Origin: CAZOVB01 sp964583095
Lineage (GTDB): Bacteria; Planctomycetota; Phycisphaerae; SM23-33
Length of the DNA: 28,776 bases
Assembly: GCA_964583095.1 (NCBI GenBank)
Contig: CAZOVB010000059.1
Location: 1-28,776 of the forward strand
Reading direction: 5' to 3'
The notes under the pieces are model-generated. The model was given only the letters and a program-made list of their open reading frames with translations, was not told the origin of the DNA and did no database searches. A program made the position numbers and the translations under genes. The first letter of the stretch is position 1. Every line of letters starts with the position of its first letter. This document shows, piece by piece, positions 8,901-15,097 of this stretch.

Positions 8901-10807
8901 TGTACCCATGTATCGTCTTCCAGGAGCCTGCGTGCCGGGTGGGGAGCTTCCAGAATGCGCCGGGCGATGCGGGCCAATCTTCGAATCTGCGAAAGGGTAT
9001 CCGGCGGCGGGGCCTGGAGCAGGTCGATTGTTTGTCGCCCCGTGGCGACGAGGCGTTCGAGAAGCTCGGCGTCTTGTCGGCAGGTTTGGCTAAGGCTACG
9101 CAGCAGGGGAGCGGGAGCCTGGTCGATCCTGACGCCGCGCATGGGATGCCGGGCCGGGGGCCAGACCGTCTCCAGCAGGCCCGAGAAGTTTTCCAGGGCT
9201 TCCTGGTGCTCCTGGAGGTCGGCCTGTGTCCAGCGTCGAGGGTCTTGCAGATCGGCAAAAAGCTCCGGTACGTCCTTGAGCAGGGCGGTTTTGGCAATCG
9301 CCTGGTGCGGGCTGATCCCGCTGGGGGCTATGGGTTTGTGAAGCGCGTCGACGTATTCGTCGAGCTTCTTGCGGAGGCGGAGGATCTTCTCGGCCTGGCC
9401 GTCCCGGGGGGTGGCCCTGTATCGCGGTGCGTCCAGCGTTCGCTGGAGTTCGGCGGTGACGGCCTGGCGGGAGGACTTGTTCGAGTGCAGGGCCAGGCAG
9501 AACTGTCCCAACTCGAGCTGATCGAGACGGTGCTTGACGACCTGCAGGGCGGCCTGCTTCTCGGCTACGAACAGGACTCTCTTTCCGTCGGCCAGGCACT
9601 GTGCGATGATATTTGCGATGGTCTGGCTCTTGCCGGTGCCCGGGGGGCCTTGCAGGACGAAGGATCGGCCTTGGCGGGCGGCGCGGATAGCGCGGGACTG
9701 GGTGGCATCGGCATCGAGGACCTGGAAGACCTCCCGGGGATCTTCCGGTTGGGCCGGGTCGATCGGTTTGGTCAGCTCGACGGGAGTCTCGGTCTTGTCT
9801 TCCGGGCCGGTCGTCAGGGCCCGTACGATCCGGCTGTCGGTAATGCGGTCGCCTGCAGGCCACCGCTGGTCGTCCAGGTCGGCATACATGAGATACTTCG
9901 TGAACGACAGCAGGGTCAGGAAGACCTGGCTGGTGACCTGCCAGCCATCCCGCTGGTCGATCAAATCCCTGACCTGCTCCAGCCAGGCATGGGCGTCGAA
10001 GTCCTCCCAGGATTCCGGCGGCGGGGGCAGTTCCATTTGCCAGTCCCTGCCCAACGCTGCGGCCAGGGAGGGGTTTAACACGGCTTCGGGCGACAGGCAG
10101 GAGACTTCGAATCGTCTCTTGGCGCTGGTGCGGTGGAGTTGGACGCCCAGGAGGATCAGCGGAGCGGTGAACAGGCGGTCGTCGTCGGGCTGTTTCCATT
10201 GCAGTGCGCCCAGGGTCAGGTAGAGCAGGTTCGTGCCGCGTTCCTCCAGGGCGCTGGTGGCGGCTTGGTCGATCCGAAGGAGGTTTGTCTGCAACTGTGG
10301 CCCGGGCAGGTCGGTTTGAAGCAGCAGGTCGCTGTATCGCTGGGGCAAGGGCTGCTGGTCGTTCCGGGAGAGCATCTCGGCCAGGTCGGGAAGCTGGAAC
10401 GCCTCCTCGGAAGCTTCTTCGGTGTCGGAATCTGATTCGGCTTCAGTTTCGCTCGGGAGGGATTCCTCCGGCTCTTGTGTGTCGGATTCCTCAAAAATCG
10501 TCGGCAGTTCCAGCGGGGGCGGGGCCTGCGGGGCCGAATCACCCTCGGCCTCACCTTCCCGAGACGCATTGGAGGCCCCGTCGGCTTCTTCTGCGTCGCA
10601 TGTCTCATCGGGCCTTTCCTCCCGGGACAGAAAAGCCAGCTTCTTCTGCTCTCCCACCAGGAGGTTCCAGACCTGTCCGGGAAGTTCGTCGACGATCTCG
10701 ATGGTGGTTCGCCGTGTCGGACGGAAGTTGAGCATCCGGTTGCGAAGCGAGAGATCCAGCAGTCGGCTGCGGGCTGCCTGAAGTTGGTCTTGAAGGCTCA
10801 TGGACAT
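5927..10807 (-). CDS. DUF4011 / SF1 helicase / Vsr-like nuclease / DUF3320 protein (Hhe-type defence protein)
   Basis: 1626 residues. Domains in order are: an N-terminal DUF4011 region (begins SLRNRMLNFRP) with an acidic low-complexity insert at about residues 75-155; a superfamily I helicase; a Vsr-like (MTES_1575) nuclease; and a C-terminal DUF3320 region (about 1500-1570). Helicase signs are Walker A GPPGTGKS at 387-394, Walker B with VIFDEASQVEP, then GDSQQLPP, WHYRSRHESLIAFSN, ETIQGDERDVI and VLVTRARRRCVVF. The nuclease shows LGIECDGPGY followed by ARDRDRLRLQVLEQLGW and RVWSVDWF, which is the family's pattern. This domain order is that of Hhe, a single-gene antiphage protein reported from systematic defence screens; the defence role here is inferred. 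It stands alone among metabolic genes, with no methylase or mobile element visible. Two in-frame ATGs (10807, 10801) are possible starts and neither has a Shine-Dalgarno. Codon use resembles its neighbours, so there is no sign of recent transfer. Confidence 0.9.
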   Translation of the reverse strand: MSMSLQDQLQAARSRLLDLSLRNRMLNFRPTRRTTIEIVDELPGQVWNLLVGEQKKLAFLSREERPDETCDAEEADGASNASREGEAEGDSAPQAPPPLELPTIFEESDTQEPEESLPSETEAESDSDTEEASEEAFQLPDLAEMLSRNDQQPLPQRYSDLLLQTDLPGPQLQTNLLRIDQAATSALEERGTNLLYLTLGALQWKQPDDDRLFTAPLILLGVQLHRTSAKRRFEVSCLSPEAVLNPSLAAALGRDWQMELPPPPESWEDFDAHAWLEQVRDLIDQRDGWQVTSQVFLTLLSFTKYLMYADLDDQRWPAGDRITDSRIVRALTTGPEDKTETPVELTKPIDPAQPEDPREVFQVLDADATQSRAIRAARQGRSFVLQGPPGTGKSQTIANIIAQCLADGKRVLFVAEKQAALQVVKHRLDQLELGQFCLALHSNKSSRQAVTAELQRTLDAPRYRATPRDGQAEKILRLRKKLDEYVDALHKPIAPSGISPHQAIAKTALLKDVPELFADLQDPRRWTQADLQEHQEALENFSGLLETVWPPARHPMRGVRIDQAPAPLLRSLSQTCRQDAELLERLVATGRQTIDLLQAPPPDTLSQIRRLARIARRILEAPHPARRLLEDDTWVHPGPGALALVEPIRNLQTLDAWTLQRYHPDRLDAADWAQMHARARNFWASPLRWLRPSWWSDRKLLRQIRRENHQPDLAEQITDLKQLQQRADLVDQIDAQGQLGLSLFAEAFSAPERDLEHLLALAEWLGEIRPLLADGTLGPAVIDLCSGQGDTMPLEQSLEQLDSCLAAWDEALARLKEDLLLDMQSWIGQADPDLADPAGIVERLEEMARNPDTLYDWVQFHRGFQGLRTGPLSDFIRKALQEEIEPELLWLSLEKEFHRQLAQEALAQREPLARFNSQSHQADRMRFARLDRQWIADTPGRLRAMLSAQRPDSDGRAAPSSQLGILLGEIRRKRGGRSIRSLLADAKEAVQTIKPCFMMSPLSVSEYLDPTGARFDLVIFDEASQVEPADALGAIARGRQLILVGDSQQLPPTTFFNSMAGEASDPTGAIGLADMESILDRGEVVLPRLRLGWHYRSRHESLIAFSNREFYDERLVVFPATGREETLGLKAVYEPDDLYDRGRSQTNPAQARRIARAVFEHARRNPELSLGVGAFGRRQQQAILDAVEVLRRQDDSAEEFFSPERSEPFFVKNLETIQGDERDVIFLSVGYGKSQPEERLSMNFGPLNQEGGWRRLNVLVTRARRRCVVFTSIAPEDFDLSATQARGVHALHRYLGFAMGREQVAPSSPDIQGEDLSQAVFNALDEKGLDVACKVGPGPFYLDLAIRDEDRPGRYLLGIECDGPGYRQEPDARDRDRLRLQVLEQLGWRIARVWSVDWFHRPESHLGKLLASVDKARRGQLRPQLSASAPAPAPPVEVAGGQELSHAYVMYGIDQPREPETFYTVSVKDLARVVSEIVAVEGPIHRDELARRMAAAWGISRAGARLRDRVDRSIQILLGNEKIQARGNFYWPADMTEPTARRRDEERLRDADLICREEIAAGARALLQAQFGMTREDLASQTAYLLGFASTGKRIARKVEETVEAEIRAGRIIQQDEGLLAAETPQ

Positions 10808-10818
10808 TGCAGTGGCGG

Positions 10819-10847
10819 ATTATCGGCCAGAACGGCTCGGCGTGCAA
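10819..10847 (-). promoter_or_regulatory. Candidate promoter of the helicase-nuclease gene, near-leaderless
   Basis: On the minus strand, TTGCAC (10847-10842), 17 bases, then GATAAT (10824-10819, 5 of 6 to the -10). The predicted start is near 10812, leaving about 5 nt before the first ATG or 11 nt before the second. This agrees with the absence of a Shine-Dalgarno. Confidence 0.45.
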
Positions 10848-10937
10848 ACCCCTGTATGAAGAGGAGTGAACAAAGGACGCGGCAACGGAAGGAGGTTACA
10901 TTTCCGGCTGTCGGCCTTGCATCGGAAACGGATCGAA

Positions 10938-11942
10938 CTACACGTCCTCGGGCAGGTAGTCTTCCACGGACTCGATGCCCAGCAGACGGCAGACCAGCAG
11001 GAGCATGTCTCGCAAGGGGACCTGGGCGATCTGCGAGCCGGCCCCGGCGAGGTTCTCGTATGCGGTGGCCATTTCTTCCGCCGCCAGCGTGGCTGCCCGC
11101 CTTGCCACCGTTTCAAAACGCTGCCAGCTCTGCCAGTTGCTGTCGTTGTTTTCTCGAAACTCCGAGAGAATGCGAGCGGTTTTTTCGGGTCCCTCGAATT
11201 CCTTCAGCAGCGAGACGCACAGGTTGTGTCTTCCACCCAGGATGTCCTCGGGCATGTCACGGATGTCGTCGAGAATCTGGAAACTCAGCCCGAAGTGCTT
11301 CAGAGACGCCCGTCCAAAGGCCAGCAAGGCCGGGTCGATCTCCTCGATGCTCGTGGGCAGTACCAGGGGAGCCAGGAACAGATTGGCCGTTCTGCGTGTG
11401 TGGATGCGCGTCGTGATCTGCCCGGGAGGCAGAATGTCCACCGGCCTGGTCTCTTCGGCACCTTCTTCCAGAAGGCTGGTGGCCAGGGCTTGGAAGCTCG
11501 AGAGGCACGCATCGTGGAGTACGTCAAAATCCGCATATTCACGGGCGGCGAACTGCTCGATGATCCGATCGGAGAGCATGATGGTCAGGATGGATCGGAT
11601 CCTTCCTCCCGCCGGCTGGGCCTCGAACTGAAACACCGGCTTATACTCGTCGTCCAGGATGTTGTCGGCTGCGGTAACGCAGGCGCGCATCGCCTGGTTC
11701 ACCATGGCGTAGAGGGGCAGGTACCCGCTGGTATTGACCAGCTCGATGATGACCGACAGATAAAGCGTGGAGAAGAAATTCCGCTCGATCGAAAGCTGGT
11801 CTTCACTGACAGGAAGGGTCGGGCAGACGCGGCCACCCACGCTGCGAGCCAGCTTGTGGAAAGCCTGGATCGTATCGGTCTGGAGTTTGTAAGCGCGAGC
11901 GAACTGTTGCTGCCCCAGAAGCTGTTCCAGTGTCCGTTTCAT
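10938..11942 (-). CDS. Atypical class I isoprenoid (polyprenyl) synthase-like protein
   Basis: 334 residues from an ATG with a strong GGAAGGAAGG Shine-Dalgarno; the frame is open further upstream but that stretch crosses the promoter. The sequence is all-helical and carries both metal-binding regions of class I prenyl synthases. The first is AADNILDDEY (Asp93, Asp97, Asp98), an unusual spacing compared with DDxxD, and the second is FQILDDIRD (Asp225, Asp226, Asp229). HTRRTANLFLAPLVL (181-195) corresponds to the K-T-A-x-L region, with Arg where a Lys is usual. The family condenses isopentenyl diphosphate with allylic diphosphates, or cyclises such substrates. The product cannot be predicted because the first motif departs from standard farnesyl or geranylgeranyl synthases. 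It lies 119 bp downstream of the MttB-family gene on the same strand, with its own promoter and palindrome between them. Confidence 0.78.
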   Translation of the reverse strand: MKRTLEQLLGQQQFARAYKLQTDTIQAFHKLARSVGGRVCPTLPVSEDQLSIERNFFSTLYLSVIIELVNTSGYLPLYAMVNQAMRACVTAADNILDDEYKPVFQFEAQPAGGRIRSILTIMLSDRIIEQFAAREYADFDVLHDACLSSFQALATSLLEEGAEETRPVDILPPGQITTRIHTRRTANLFLAPLVLPTSIEEIDPALLAFGRASLKHFGLSFQILDDIRDMPEDILGGRHNLCVSLLKEFEGPEKTARILSEFRENNDSNWQSWQRFETVARRAATLAAEEMATAYENLAGAGSQIAQVPLRDMLLLVCRLLGIESVEDYLPEDV

Positions 11943-11956
11943 GGCCTTCCTTCCGT

Positions 11957-11986
11957 GGAGGAACCGATCGGTTCCTCCGCAGTATA
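11957..11986 (-). promoter_or_regulatory. -10 box and 22-bp perfect palindrome (operator or 5' hairpin) of the prenyl synthase gene
   Basis: Bases 11957-11978 form a perfect palindrome with 11-base half-site GGAGGAACCGA. Three bases upstream on the minus strand is TATACT (11986-11981, 5 of 6 to the -10); a -35 at 17 bases (TTATGC) is poor. The predicted start, near 11974, falls inside the palindrome, the classical position for a repressor operator. The palindrome ends 15 bases before the ATG, with the Shine-Dalgarno between. If transcribed it could also fold as a hairpin. There is no U-run, so a terminator for the upstream gene is less likely. Confidence 0.55.
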
Positions 11987-12061
11987 ACGAAAACTGAAGG
12001 GTCGCATAAGCTTTCTCTGCTTCCGGTCCGGCAAAGCCCGCAGTTCCGGCCGGCGCGGAGT

Positions 12062-13522
12062 TTACCGGCGAATCTCGGGGTATCGCTCCAGGAGCTTCTT
12101 GCGCAGGGCCTCTTCGAGCAGATCCTGGGCCGGGGCCTGGCGGAGATCCTGGACGAACTTCTTCGCCCGCCCCATGGCATCCTGGTCCGGCTGCATCTGG
12201 TCGCGTTTGTCCCGGTTGGCCAGGGAAGGCATGAAGAATTCCGTCCGCAGATGGTCGAGCGTGTGTTCCTCGGCCAGGTAGTCCTGTGCCGGTCCCTTGC
12301 GGATGATCAGGTCCGTGGCCAGGGTTTCGTCGGTCACCTCGATACCCCGCAGGACGCGCTGGCACATGCCGAGAATCTCGTTGTCGATCACGAGCTTCTC
12401 ATAGGCGACGGTCAGGTCGGCTTCCATCAGGCCGGCAATGTCGTGAATGTAGTTGGCTCCGCTCATGGCCACCAGCAGGCTGGACATGGCGCTCTCGTAC
12501 GAAGCCTGGACATCGACGGCCTTGGAGTCCGTCGTTCCGGCGGTGGAATAGACCGGGATCTGGAAATGCTGAGCCATCTGCGCCACGGCTGCGTTGATCA
12601 TCCCGCGTTCGATCGGGCCGCCCAGGTGACCCATCGTATGCAGGTCCGGGATGGAGCCGACCCCTCCACAGATACCCGGCGCGCCCTTGCGCACCGACTG
12701 GACCAGCACGATACCCGCGAGGGTCTCGGAGATGTGCGTCAGGACATTGCCGGCCAAGGTGATCGGCGAGGTCGTGCCGCAGATCGGTTCGGTGGGGACC
12801 ACCACGGGAAGGTTGTTCTCAGCCAGCAGACAGGTCATGTCGCCGTAGATGTCGTCGATTTTGTACGGGCTGATGATCAGCGTGATGAACGAGACGAACG
12901 GCTTTTCGCGAAGGGCCTCGGGGCTCCCGGCGATTTCCTCGGCCATGGCGATGACCTTCTTGCAGCCATCCATGGAGTAGATCCCGCCCATGATATGCTT
13001 GGTGGTGTGGTTGAGCGAGTGGTAGAACCGGTTGACGTCGATCTCGTCCTTGGCCTTGATCTCGTTGGGAAAGACATTGATCGTAAACAGGTGGATATTT
13101 CGCAGTTGCTGAACCATCCGGGCGTTGAAAATCACGTCCCGCGTCTGGCTGGGGCGTCGGTCTCCGGTTTCCGGATCCAGAACGTAAATGGCCGTGCCGC
13201 CCGTGCCGTAGTGGACCTTGCTGCCTTCGAGGACGCAGTCGTTCTGCCCGTCTCGCGAGTACAGCGTGATGGAGGAGGGGTTGGAATCGATAGCGTCTTC
13301 GACCATCGCCCGAGGCAGGCGAAGGTTGGGGGAATCATCGACAGCCTTTGCTCCGGCCTGGATCATCGCTTCGCGGGCGCGTTTGGAATAGACCGCCACC
13401 CCGGATTTTTCCAGAACTTCCATGGTGGCCTCGGCTGTCTTCTTCACCCCGGCCGGGTCCAGCGGCTGGTACAGGTTGGAGTTCAGGCCAAGTTTTTCGT
13501 GGGGGGCGTCGGATGCGTTCAT
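12062..13522 (-). CDS. Trimethylamine methyltransferase MttB-family protein, non-pyrrolysine
   Basis: 486 residues from an ATG with an AAGGA Shine-Dalgarno 8 bases upstream. The whole length matches the MttB superfamily: an N-terminal region with VLEKSGVAVYS, then TIM-barrel segments such as KPFVSFITLIISPYKID, PVVVPTEPICGTTSPITLAG, GAPGICGGVGSIPDLHTMG and AMSGANYIHDIAGLMEADLT. There is no in-frame TAG, so this is the non-pyrrolysine branch, whose characterised members (such as MtgB) demethylate glycine betaine or other quaternary amines and pass the methyl to a corrinoid protein. No corrinoid protein, MtgA-type methyltransferase or corrinoid activator is in the window, so the partner and substrate are unknown. 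A XylR-like regulator lies directly upstream on the same strand, 274 bp away, and there is a long leader between promoter and start. Confidence 0.9.
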   Translation of the reverse strand: MNASDAPHEKLGLNSNLYQPLDPAGVKKTAEATMEVLEKSGVAVYSKRAREAMIQAGAKAVDDSPNLRLPRAMVEDAIDSNPSSITLYSRDGQNDCVLEGSKVHYGTGGTAIYVLDPETGDRRPSQTRDVIFNARMVQQLRNIHLFTINVFPNEIKAKDEIDVNRFYHSLNHTTKHIMGGIYSMDGCKKVIAMAEEIAGSPEALREKPFVSFITLIISPYKIDDIYGDMTCLLAENNLPVVVPTEPICGTTSPITLAGNVLTHISETLAGIVLVQSVRKGAPGICGGVGSIPDLHTMGHLGGPIERGMINAAVAQMAQHFQIPVYSTAGTTDSKAVDVQASYESAMSSLLVAMSGANYIHDIAGLMEADLTVAYEKLVIDNEILGMCQRVLRGIEVTDETLATDLIIRKGPAQDYLAEEHTLDHLRTEFFMPSLANRDKRDQMQPDQDAMGRAKKFVQDLRQAPAQDLLEEALRKKLLERYPEIRR

Positions 13523-13654
13523 CGTATGGTTCCTTTTCGTTGCAGTCCAAGTGCTTCCGCAGGCAGGCCGGTCTTCCGGTCCGCGACCCGGGCGCGGGGA
13601 ATCGCCCGCGCTTGGCAGGCCATCGTGGCCGGGCCTGGCTGCGGGCATAAGCCG

Positions 13655-13732
13655 GCTTGGATGCCTCCTGGTCGGGAACTCCTCCGGCCATCGGGCCGGT
13701 TCGAGCTGCCCTGGCAGTGGCATCTTCCAAGC
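13655..13732 (-). other. Structured leader RNA candidate upstream of the MttB-family gene
   Basis: In the predicted leader (about 13736-13523 on the minus strand) a closing helix pairs GCTTGG (13732-13727) with CCAAGC (13660-13655). A three-base bulge follows, then ATGCC with GGCAT. Inside are a CTGC/GCAG hairpin and a longer one, GAAC-CGGCC with GGCCG...GTTC, giving a three-way junction. Further down, GCGCGGG pairs with CCCGCGC, and CCGG with CCGG. GC-rich DNA gives chance hairpins, so this is only a candidate cis-regulatory RNA. It does not match a riboswitch consensus that I know. Confidence 0.3.
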
Positions 13733-13742
13733 GCAGAGCCCC

Positions 13743-13771
13743 ACCGTAAACAAAGGCATGCAGTGGGTCAA
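13743..13771 (-). promoter_or_regulatory. Candidate promoter of the MttB-family gene
   Basis: On the minus strand, TTGACC (13771-13766, 5 of 6 to the -35), 17 bases, then TACGGT (13748-13743, weaker). It lies 221 bases upstream of the ATG. The rest of the gap 13523-13796 holds no plausible coding sequence. Confidence 0.45.
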
Positions 13772-13796
13772 GCACGCGCCAGCCTCGGGGAGATCC

Positions 13797-14969
13797 TCAG
13801 CGGTACGTGTCGCGAAATTCCGAAGGCGAACCGCCGATCTCGCGCCGGAAAACCGTGGCGAAGTAGCTGCCGTCTCTGAACCCGCAACGTCGGGCGATTG
13901 TCTCGATCTTCAGGTCGGTTTCCGTCAGAAGTTTACGCGCATGCTGGAGGCGAACCTGCTGGATTTCCTGGAAAATCGTCCTGCCCAGGACCTCCTTGAA
14001 ACGCAGTTCCAGCCCCGTGCGCGAAACGGGGATCTCCCGGAGGACGTCACGCGGGGTTATGCCGTCCAGGGCGCGGCGCCGGATGAACCGGACCGCCTCG
14101 GCCGTCTGGCTGTCCTCGATGGCCAGCGAATCGGTACTCTGTCGTTCGATGACCCCCAGGGGCCGAACGCGCTGAACGCGCGAATCGGGGGTCTTGCCGT
14201 CCAGGAGGTCTTCGACAAGAGAGGCCGCCTCAAAGCCGATCTGCCTGCAGCCCTGATCGATCGAGGAAAGCGCGGGGGTGCAAAGTTCGCAGAGCAGCTC
14301 ATCGTTGTTAACCGTCAGCAGGGCGAGCATTTCCGGTACGCGGATATTGTGCTGGCGTGCTGCCCAGGCGGCCTGGGCCCCCAGGTTGCAGTCGGCCAGC
14401 AGCAGGGCGCTGGGTCGGGGCAACTGCATCAGCCATTCTTCCAGGTCGGACGGGATTCGCCCGGAGCCCTTGGCCCATTTCGAGCCTCGCTGGGCGAAGA
14501 TTTCCAAGCCCTTCTCTCGGGCTTTGCGGAAGAAGCCCTCCTCCCGCAGATCTGAATAGGCCTCTCCGGGAAATCCCCAAAAGGCCAGGTTTCGAAACCC
14601 CTTGGCTCCCAGGTGCTCGGCTGCGAGCTGTCCCACGGCGAGATTGTCCTCACTTACGCAGGGCCAGTCTGCCAGGTGGCCTGATTCTCCCACCAGCACC
14701 ACGGGCTTGTTGCGGTTTCTGGCCAGGTCGATCACATCCGGCGTGGGAGGGTGGAGAATGATCGCGTCGGGTTGGCCGAAGCTGAGCATCTTCCGCGGGT
14801 CGGTGGTATCACCGGCCTGGAAGAGCAGTTCCCAGGCCGGCCCCCGCTGCCGGGCGTAGGCGGTCGCTCCGCGCACGATTCGCTGACCCCAACTGGCCGA
14901 GGTCGGCACGGCGATGAGGACTCTTCGAGTTGTGGTAATGGGCAGATGGTGGGGCTGTGATATTTCCAT
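13797..14969 (-). CDS. XylR-like transcriptional regulator (LacI-type sensor plus AraC helix-turn-helix)
   Basis: 390 residues from the ATG at 14969; an in-frame TTG at 14981 would add four residues. The N-terminal two thirds (about 15-275) is a periplasmic-binding-protein-like sensor domain of the LacI/GalR kind (RRVLIAVPTSASWGQRIVRGATAYA, CVSEDNLAVGQLAAEHL, ALLTVNNDELLCELCTPALSSID). The C-terminal 100 residues are a double AraC/XylS helix-turn-helix (VSRTGLELRFKEVLGR, then IARRCGFRDGSYFATVFRRE). This is the arrangement of E. coli XylR, which binds a sugar and activates transcription. It is divergent from the tri-haem HZSA-like gene, and an inverted repeat overlaps its own start. Control of both this gene and its divergent neighbour is therefore likely but inferred. 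The MttB-family gene downstream on the same strand is a further possible target. Confidence 0.9.
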   Translation of the reverse strand: MEISQPHHLPITTTRRVLIAVPTSASWGQRIVRGATAYARQRGPAWELLFQAGDTTDPRKMLSFGQPDAIILHPPTPDVIDLARNRNKPVVLVGESGHLADWPCVSEDNLAVGQLAAEHLGAKGFRNLAFWGFPGEAYSDLREEGFFRKAREKGLEIFAQRGSKWAKGSGRIPSDLEEWLMQLPRPSALLLADCNLGAQAAWAARQHNIRVPEMLALLTVNNDELLCELCTPALSSIDQGCRQIGFEAASLVEDLLDGKTPDSRVQRVRPLGVIERQSTDSLAIEDSQTAEAVRFIRRRALDGITPRDVLREIPVSRTGLELRFKEVLGRTIFQEIQQVRLQHARKLLTETDLKIETIARRCGFRDGSYFATVFRREIGGSPSEFRDTYR

Positions 14970-14991
14970 GCAAGTAAGCAATATATCACAG
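14955..14991. promoter_or_regulatory. Operator-like inverted repeat at the regulator start
   Basis: Perfect 9-bp arms, CTGTGATAT (14955-14963) and ATATCACAG (14983-14991), are separated by 19 bases. The centres lie 28 bp apart, nearly three helical turns. The repeat spans the start codon of the XylR-like regulator and sits upstream of the predicted -35 region of the divergent HZSA-like gene. That is the expected place for a dimeric regulator that represses itself and activates its neighbour. Confidence 0.55.
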
Positions 14992-15014
14992 ACCTTCGGC
15001 CCCTGCTACGGGGT

Positions 15015-15022
15015 AGTATAGA
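15015..15022. promoter_or_regulatory. Overlapping divergent -10 boxes between regulator and HZSA-like gene
   Basis: The plus strand reads TATAGA at 15017-15022 (4 of 6) and the minus strand TATACT at 15020-15015 (5 of 6). The two -10 candidates overlap, so the polymerases would compete. The -35 elements are poor on both sides, fitting dependence on an activator. Confidence 0.4.
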
Positions 15023-15097
15023 TGGTCGCCGGCAGCGGCGAGCCATATCGCTGCCACCGATGCGATCAAGGAATCGGTAGAAGCTTGAGAGGATAAA

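Noticed and set aside
5795..10078. Two long plus-strand open frames (874 and 513 codons) opposite the helicase-nuclease gene
   Set aside because: They encode low-complexity Gly/Arg/Pro-rich sequence with no recognisable motif. They arise from the GC bias of the real minus-strand gene.
12062..13522. Pyrrolysine-containing MttB
   Set aside because: The frame has no internal TAG and no pyl genes are visible.
13655..13732. Cobalamin riboswitch in the MttB-family leader
   Set aside because: A GCCACTG fragment recalls the conserved core, and a corrinoid enzyme would make sense, but the B12-box and the remaining conserved elements are not found.
11930..13879. A 649-codon plus-strand open frame across the MttB-family and promoter regions
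   Set aside because: It runs antisense to a clear MttB-family gene, through its leader and into the regulator gene, and its translation has no family features.
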